A stretch of 64,000 nucleotides of DNA, taken from NCBI RefSeq assembly GCF_026914185.1, contig NC_070565.1, forward strand, positions 5,332,001 to 5,396,000, in the 5' to 3' direction. This stretch comes from Puccinia triticina (lineage: Eukaryota > Basidiomycota > Pucciniomycetes > Pucciniales > Pucciniaceae). Below the pieces are notes generated by a model, which had not been told where the DNA came from, did no database searches, and worked only from the letters and a program-made list of their open reading frames with translations. The position numbers and the translations under genes were made by a program. Positions 58,523 to 64,000 of this stretch are shown one piece after another (position 1 is the stretch's first letter; every line of letters starts with the position of its first letter).

Positions 58523-59037
58523 CGGTAAGACGCCCTGGTCCATGTTGCCAATGGCCTGGTAGGCTGAAGGCAAAAGATCGAGAGAGCTGAAGGCACCGCC
58601 AGGACACTGGGTAGCGGAAAGATGGACTTGCAGTCACTTGGGTTTTTGGGAGCATCATCATGAGAATGGCTGTTAGGCACGCACTTTGTCGGTCACCTGT
58701 GCTTTCACAGTTTTCCCGGTGGCATCGTTCTTGATGGAGACCGTCTTGTGACACGGCAAGCCGCCCTTGCACTATTCCGAGAAAGAGAGAGAAAAGGTCA
58801 GTATTCTTGACAAGCCAGGGGCGCAAGGGAAAGCAAAGCGGCAGCAGACCTGTGCTTGATTCATAGCCATGATGAAGTCGCTCTGCAAATTTGTGTTGTT
58901 GCAGGCGCGAAGTGAGTAGCCTTGCCGCTGAACCGGCGCGCGAGGTGGGATTTGCGGGTGGAGATGGGTGTGGCCAGGGTGCTGGCAACGGAGACAAGGA
59001 GGAAAAAGGAGAGGCTGCAGATCATTGGGCTCATCAT
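58523..59037 (-). pseudogene. Secreted double-psi beta-barrel (expansin/barwin-like) protein, frameshifted
   Basis: Minus-strand exons 59037-58850, 58771-58685 and 58606-58523 encode a signal peptide (MMSPMICSLSFFLLVSVAST), an RRFSGKATHFAP start, CNNTNLQSDFIMAMNQAQ, then CKGGLPCHKTVSIKNDATGK with KVKAQ-type strand KTVKAQVTDK, and CPGGAFSSLDLLPSAYQAIG with NMDQGVLP. This is the standard order of small fungal DPBB proteins with paired Cys. Between GKATHFAP and ACNN the frame must change (exon 1 is 188 bp where a multiple of three is needed), with the expected Gly-rich linker missing, so a small deletion is likely. A last exon after 58,523 (gtaagaa donor) is expected but could not be placed. Probable role: apoplastic or cell-wall association. 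Either a pseudogene or a sequencing error. Confidence 0.7.
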
Positions 59038-60441
59038 GTTGGCACACGGGGTTCAAGTTAAACATATGTTTATGTGGAGCTTGCAGGTTGGCTTGGAGAA
59101 GACTGGAGTTCTCGCGTGGTTAGGTGGTTATGGGGGGATACTGAGGAATAGGATGGGAAGTGTGTTCTTTCGCCGGGGAGGCTTGGCCTATTTATGTCTG
59201 TTTGTCCGTCCCCCATCCTGCCACTCTCTTGGGAGGAGGGACGGCCAGGCCTGCTTGCATCACTTTGCCGGCATATTTTTGGGGCGCTCGCCTTGATTGT
59301 TTTTTTCAGGCGAGAACAAACAGACTGCTGCAGCTCGCGGATATAGAAAGAAGCTTTATTTTGTCAACAAGCACCACCACCAAAAGCAAGGCAATGGGTG
59401 CACATTGCCATGATTAAAACATTGGTGTTAGGTAAGAATCACTTGTATGATAGCTTTGGGTTGAAATAATATCACTACCTTTTAATTCTGATGTGATGTC
59501 CAGTTTAGCTCAATTTTACAATTCACAAACACATTCTTGGAATTCCTGAGCTTTTTTTGAGTACTCAAGAGCAGCTTTCAGCAAATTTATTGTGATACAA
59601 GTATTTTTCTTTTCTGCCCTTACTCTGAAAACTGGTAGAAATTTTGTAGGCAAAGCAGGCATGTCCTGAGGCCTGGATGTCACCTTTTTTTTTTTTTTTT
59701 CTTTTTCAATTTGTATTGATCTCAAGACCAAAACACAAAAAACTGTTATAATCCAACCAGACATATTGAGGCAGGATGCCTAGAATGACTATTGTACTTT
59801 GATTGAGATGAGATGCTTGTCAGGATTGCAGATCTGAGGGATGATTTGATCTGTGCTCAAGAAACCGGGTAATTCTATCTTCACAGATGATGTTGAAAAA
59901 ACATTCAGTTGTAAACACATTCAAAACTCTCCTATAAACGTTTTACCCAAAATGTACAAGTTAACCCGGATGTCAAAGTTAAGGGAGAACTGCAATGAGC
60001 TCCCAGATTGGGTGATTGTTCTATATCACATCAAGTATTTGAGAGTTGTTTTCAACCAAACTAGCCATGTGTATGTATTGTGTGTACACTTTTGTGTTCA
60101 TGAACTCAAATACTTTGCTTTTTGCTTTGGGGGTACAGGTCGCTGACCCATGCTTACGGAGGCGGCACACACAGATGGGTTGATAACGATTCAGCCAAAC
60201 AACGCAATCATCAGATGAAGTTTTGGCACCAATCCACAAGATTTTGCTCAACCAAAGGTGGTTTTTACGTTTGCAAGCAGCCGATTGGAAAGCTTGGTGC
60301 CACACAGCCAATCCAAAAGCTTGACCTGACTTGCCACACAGCAGACGCAACTAGATATCCACTCTGTTTTGCTCATCTTCTGTCATCTATCTATCCACTA
60401 TTTTTGGTAAATACTAACTGTCCATTTTCTTCTAAAACAAA
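59038..60441. other. Intergenic, no gene recognised
   Basis: Contains a T16 tract at about 59,685-59,701 and AT-rich sequence. The right end (about 60,130-60,440) may hold an upstream exon or leader of the SNF2 gene, but no motif supports this. Confidence 0.45.
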
Positions 60442-62773
60442 ATGACCCCAGAGCAGCAAGATACCCAAACCAAAAACGTGCAAAACTTCAAATGCCTAGG
60501 AACAATATCCAGCAATTGCATCATGGTTGATTGCCTTCGAGGGTCAATCAAATACCCAAGCCAAACACAAGCGCTCCTTCAAAAAGGACCAGAAGCCATC
60601 AAAGTTTTTACCTGGCCAGGGGCAGAGATTGGTCATGGCAGCGAACCCCTATCCCAAGTTTTGAGGAAGTTGCTCGTAGGCCCTATTGGCACATTCTCAA
60701 CGGAGCTGAATACCTTTCTAACTGGTCAAAACTCCGCAACATCACACCCAACGGTCATTGTGGATGCCTCCGTTTTCGCGTCCCCCACACCAACACCAAC
60801 GCTCACCGTAATCGTAATACCTTTCTCACCTTCTGAACATGCTGCCGAGGTACTCGGGATGTTTGAAGAAAGTAATCTGAAACTTGAAGTTGTTGAAGGC
60901 TACCGTCCAGAAAAATGCTTGGGCATTCCCCATTCTTTGCATGCCAAGGTTGGGCGACAGTTGGCACCAACAAAATTGGTCCATGGCTGCAAAACACCCC
61001 TCTTGACGCACCTGCAACAAGCCGTGGAATTCATTACGAAGTTAGAATACCCGGAATCAACAATACTGTCTGAATTTTGGAATTCTTTGACCTGCGAGTG
61101 GCTGAAGCAAGCGTTTTACCGCAAAGTGAATACGGGGAGAACCCAGGAGCAGATTAATCATAACAATCAAGGATCAATTCTGGCTGACAATATGGGGCTT
61201 GGAAAGAATTTAACTTTGCTAGCGCTGATTCTAACTTTGAAGAATGCGGCTGAATCCTTTGCTAATACGAAAGAGGAAAACGCAAGGGCAACCTTAATGA
61301 TATGCCCATTATTGACCTTGGCAAATTGGGAGGCGGAGATCAAAAAGAACCTTGACCTGAGTCACACTAAATATGTGGTTTATCATGGAGAAGAGCAAAA
61401 AAAGTGGACGGCACTAACTCTTGGGGCCAATGATATTGTTCTAGTAACTTATGACACTGTAGTAAATTATTATGAGTCCAGGTGTGATGCGTTGTTTGCA
61501 GCAACCTGGTTTCACACCATATTAGAAGAGTCCCAGTGAGTTAATTGTGCTCTTTGGGATTTTGTAGAACAAACCGCTGATTAGAGTTTTTTTGACTAGT
61601 GTGATCCGTGACCCAGCAACAAAGCGAAGCAGGGCCATTCTGGCTTTGAGGAAGCAACAAAAACTATGCTTGACGGGAACGCCTCTGCAGAATCACTTGA
61701 GTGACCTGTACACCTTACTACAATTTTTAGGAGTGGACCCGTGGTCAAGGGAAGAAGTATGGCAGCCATTCATCAAACTAAATATACAATGTAAATCAGC
61801 AAAGGCCATTGAATTGCTTCAACAACTGCTGGCAAATGTGTCGTTGAGGAGACTGAAAACCGATGTGCTCCAGCTCCCACCTAAAGTCGAGGAATATGTA
61901 GGCCTATTGCTGCCGGAACCTTGGCAGGAAGACTACCGCAACCGATATCACAATTTTTCCGACAGGTTTGGAGTCAACCAAGGCAGTGGTAGCTGGGATT
62001 CTTCGGAATTTTTTCAAGAATTAACAATACCGCGACTGTATTGTGATCACCCAGGTTTGATTGATGGATGCAAAATATATGACCTACCAAAGAAGGAAAC
62101 AGCTTGGCGTGATAGTCCAAAAATCGTACATTTGATGACAGATTTGAAGGGACACTTGTACTTGGAGCAAGGTGGCAAAGTTCCAAAGGCGGCCATTTTC
62201 TCTCAGTGGACATCTTTCCTGGAGATGTGAGTGGTTCAATTGGTGTGAAATTTTTACGTGAAATATATAAACAAGTTGCTGAAGATTGTTTCCAGTGTGA
62301 GTGTCGCACTGGTTGCAGAAGGGATTGCCTTTGAACAACTAGATGGCAGCCGCTCATTACAGCAGAGGGAACATAGCTTAGCCACAATTAGGCATGATCC
62401 TAATGTTTGAGTCCTTCTGGCAACGATTGGGGCAGGTGGGGTGGGGATTGACCTGACATGTACACAGAAAGTCTACTTGATGGTGAGTACAGTGAGTGTG
62501 AATGCAGGGCATTTGGGCACTTATAAAGACGCACTCCAGGACCCATGTTGGAATCCGAGCCTAGAAAGTCAGGCAACGGATTGTGCCTATTGGCTAGGCC
62601 AAACCTGCACTACTCAGATAGTTTGTTACTTCATACAAGGGAGCATTGAAGTAAATATAATCAAGGTGCGCTATATACAGGACTCTTCCAAATTCAGGTC
62701 TAAAATATATAAACTGATGAATATCTATGTGTCAAACTTCATACATAGATCCAAAAAAGGAAAAAGGAGCTAG
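60442..62773 (+). pseudogene. SNF2-family helicase (RAD5/HLTF-like), catalytically damaged
   Basis: Exons 60442-61535, 61600-62226, 62296-62482 and 62540-62773, all in phase. The N terminus looks HIRAN-like (CLGTISSNCIMVDCLRGSIK). Helicase motifs: I, GSILADNMGLGKNLTLLAL (expected GKT, here GKN); Ia, LMICPLLTLANW; II, ILEESHVIRDP across intron 1 (expected DEAH); III, LCLTGTPLQNHLSDLYTLL; IV, AAIFSQWTSFLEM; V, IGAGGVGIDLTCTQKVYLM; VI, DCAYWLGQT (expected DRAYRLGQT). TGA at 62408-62410 interrupts the second lobe. No RING finger is present between the lobes. Both Arg fingers changed to Cys and Trp, as CGN to TGN would give. SNF2 genes of this kind are numerous in rusts as far as I recall, so this may be a decayed family member. 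Confidence 0.85.
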
Positions 62774-63556
62774 CACAGTAAGAAATTTCAATGTACGTCC
62801 AGGAAGATACCAAGCTGATTTGAGTGAATACACAGTTTAGTGTTAAATCAAAACAGTGACATCACAAAGCAGGTCGTAAAGATAATGATGGAATAAATTC
62901 ATTGACAACGGTGTGGTGGTCAAACTGGTTCAGGGCCTCAAGACTGTCCAAATCAACAAGTCATGATCAAGATCATCAACTTCAAGGAACCACCCTCAAG
63001 ATCAAGACTCAAGCCTCAAGATCCTCAAGGCTCAAGATTCAAATCCCAAGATTCTCTCAGATCCTCCTTGGCCCTTTTCCCCCACTCTCCTCATTCTCAC
63101 TTCCCTTTCCCTCCCCTTTCCCACTTTTTCTCTTTCTTGGTCCTAACACAGAATGTACTGTGGGTTTATTTGTGAATTGTGTCTTTCTTTCCTCTGTATT
63201 TTTTTCCGTTTCTTTCTCCTATGGTTTCTTCTTCCTCATTTCTTAGATTTTATTGTCTCTTTGTTTCCTTGATTCCTCTTCTTGTTTTATTTTTTTGTTT
63301 CCTTTCTTTGTGTTGTTTCTTCTCCTATCTTTCTGTTGTCTGTGGTGGGTGCGCGAGGAGATGATGACATGTCTGTGACAGGCCTCCAGGAATCCAAGTT
63401 CCAGGCAAACTTGGAGGATAGGAGGCCATAGCATCCTGTTCTGATCCAAGTCAGGGGGTTATCAAATTTCAAGAATCTTTTTCCAAGTCCCAAGAGTCCA
63501 AATCCCAGAGTCCAATCACCCATCCAGAATCATTCCCCATCAAAACAAACCGCCGC
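62774..63556. other. Intergenic, microrepeat and pyrimidine-rich
   Basis: 62,955-63,060 is a loose array of CAAGATCAAG/CTCAAG words. 63,060-63,340 is strongly C/T-rich. No gene seen. Confidence 0.5.
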
Positions 63557-63999
63557 CAACACTGGGTCGCTACGCTAACCATAGCGGTTAGCTTAGCGTA
63601 GCGCAGCGCAAATGCGCTATTTTTTAGCGTAGCGTTAGCGCAATTGCACGCATATGCGCTAACGCTACGCAGCTATTTTAGCTGATAGCGTAGCGTTAGC
63701 GTAGATGCGCGCAATTGCGCTAACGCTACACATGCAGGGCGCAAAAGAGCGCGCGCTACAGCGCCTTTAGTGGGAAAAAAGGGCTTTTTTCCGCTAAAAG
63801 CGCTGTAGCGCAGCGCAGCGTAGCGTAGAGACTGTAGCGGCGCGCTTACGCTAACAAAGAATTGGCGCGCTGTTAGCGCCGCTGAAAATTAGCACAGCGT
63901 AGCGGCGCTAACAGCGCGCTAACGCTATGCAAAATAGAGGGGCGCTTTTTGCCGCTACGCTAACGCGTAGCGCTGAAATAGCGTAGCGACCCAGTGTTG
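63557..63999. mobile_element. Palindromic AGCGTAGCG-rich MITE, reaching the window edge
   Basis: Terminal inverted repeat CAACACTGGGTCGCTACGCT at 63,557 and its complement ending at 63,999. The whole interior is a mosaic of GCTAACGCTA, AGCGTAGCG, GCGCTA and TAGCGC in both orientations, so the element is self-complementary at many registers. About 443 bp with no coding frame. The target duplication cannot be judged because the window stops one base after it. Confidence 0.75.
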
Positions 64000-64000
64000 C

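Noticed and set aside
58113..58997. 294-codon minus-strand frame
   Set aside because: It runs straight through clear splice sites of the double-psi beta-barrel gene in the wrong frame; the spliced reading gives recognisable motifs.

Overview
The window looks like a chromosome segment of a rust fungus (Pucciniales, Puccinia-like). Genes are eukaryotic, cut by many short GT-AG introns (mostly 70-110 bp), and over half the window is transposon-derived. The hAT, KDZ, Copia and Gypsy relatives recognised here are of the kind known from Puccinia genomes. The genus call is inference from protein resemblance, because no search could be run.

Layout. 0.4-2.7 kb: decayed hAT transposase (-). 4.0-5.1 kb: RRP41/SKI6 exosome subunit (+). 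5.5-7.3 kb: Sec14-type CRAL-TRIO protein (-). 9.3-10.9 kb: unrecognised gene with one in-frame stop (-). 12.9-14.4 kb: second CRAL-TRIO (PDR16/17-like) protein (+). 15,096-32,072: a 17-kb KDZ DNA transposon with identical 257-bp terminal inverted repeats and an 8-bp target duplication. It carries a KDZ transposase and an HMG-box-like protein gene, and holds three secondary features: a fold-back element, a 329-bp tandem repeat containing a tRNA-like module, and a very young Copia retrotransposon. 32.8-35.5 kb: His/Gln-rich coiled-coil protein (+). 37.1-40.0 kb: C2H2 zinc-finger transcription factor (-). 40-46.3 kb: repeats and small palindromic elements. 47.1-50.7 kb: second hAT element (-), next to a Gypsy gag fragment (50.7-52.1 kb, -). 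55.1-56.1 kb: small secreted protein (-). 58.5-59.0 kb: secreted double-psi beta-barrel protein with a frameshift (-). 60.4-62.8 kb: broken SNF2 helicase (+). 63.6-64.0 kb: long palindromic element running into the window edge.

Main observation. The mobile and multicopy coding regions (both hATs, KDZ transposase, KDZ HMG-like gene, Copia, SNF2) each carry an in-frame TGA preceded by T, at a site where the protein family usually has Arg, i.e. TCGA to TTGA. Three of the four differences between the two Copia LTRs are also TCG/TTG changes on one strand or the other. This points to a TCG-directed C-to-T process acting on repeats, RIP-like or methylation-driven, while the RRP41, CRAL-TRIO and zinc-finger genes stay open.

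The host genes do not form a pathway or operon. RRP41, the CRAL-TRIO proteins and the zinc-finger factor are housekeeping or regulatory, while the two secreted proteins could act at the host interface. All exon coordinates were derived by hand from splice sites and reading-frame continuity.
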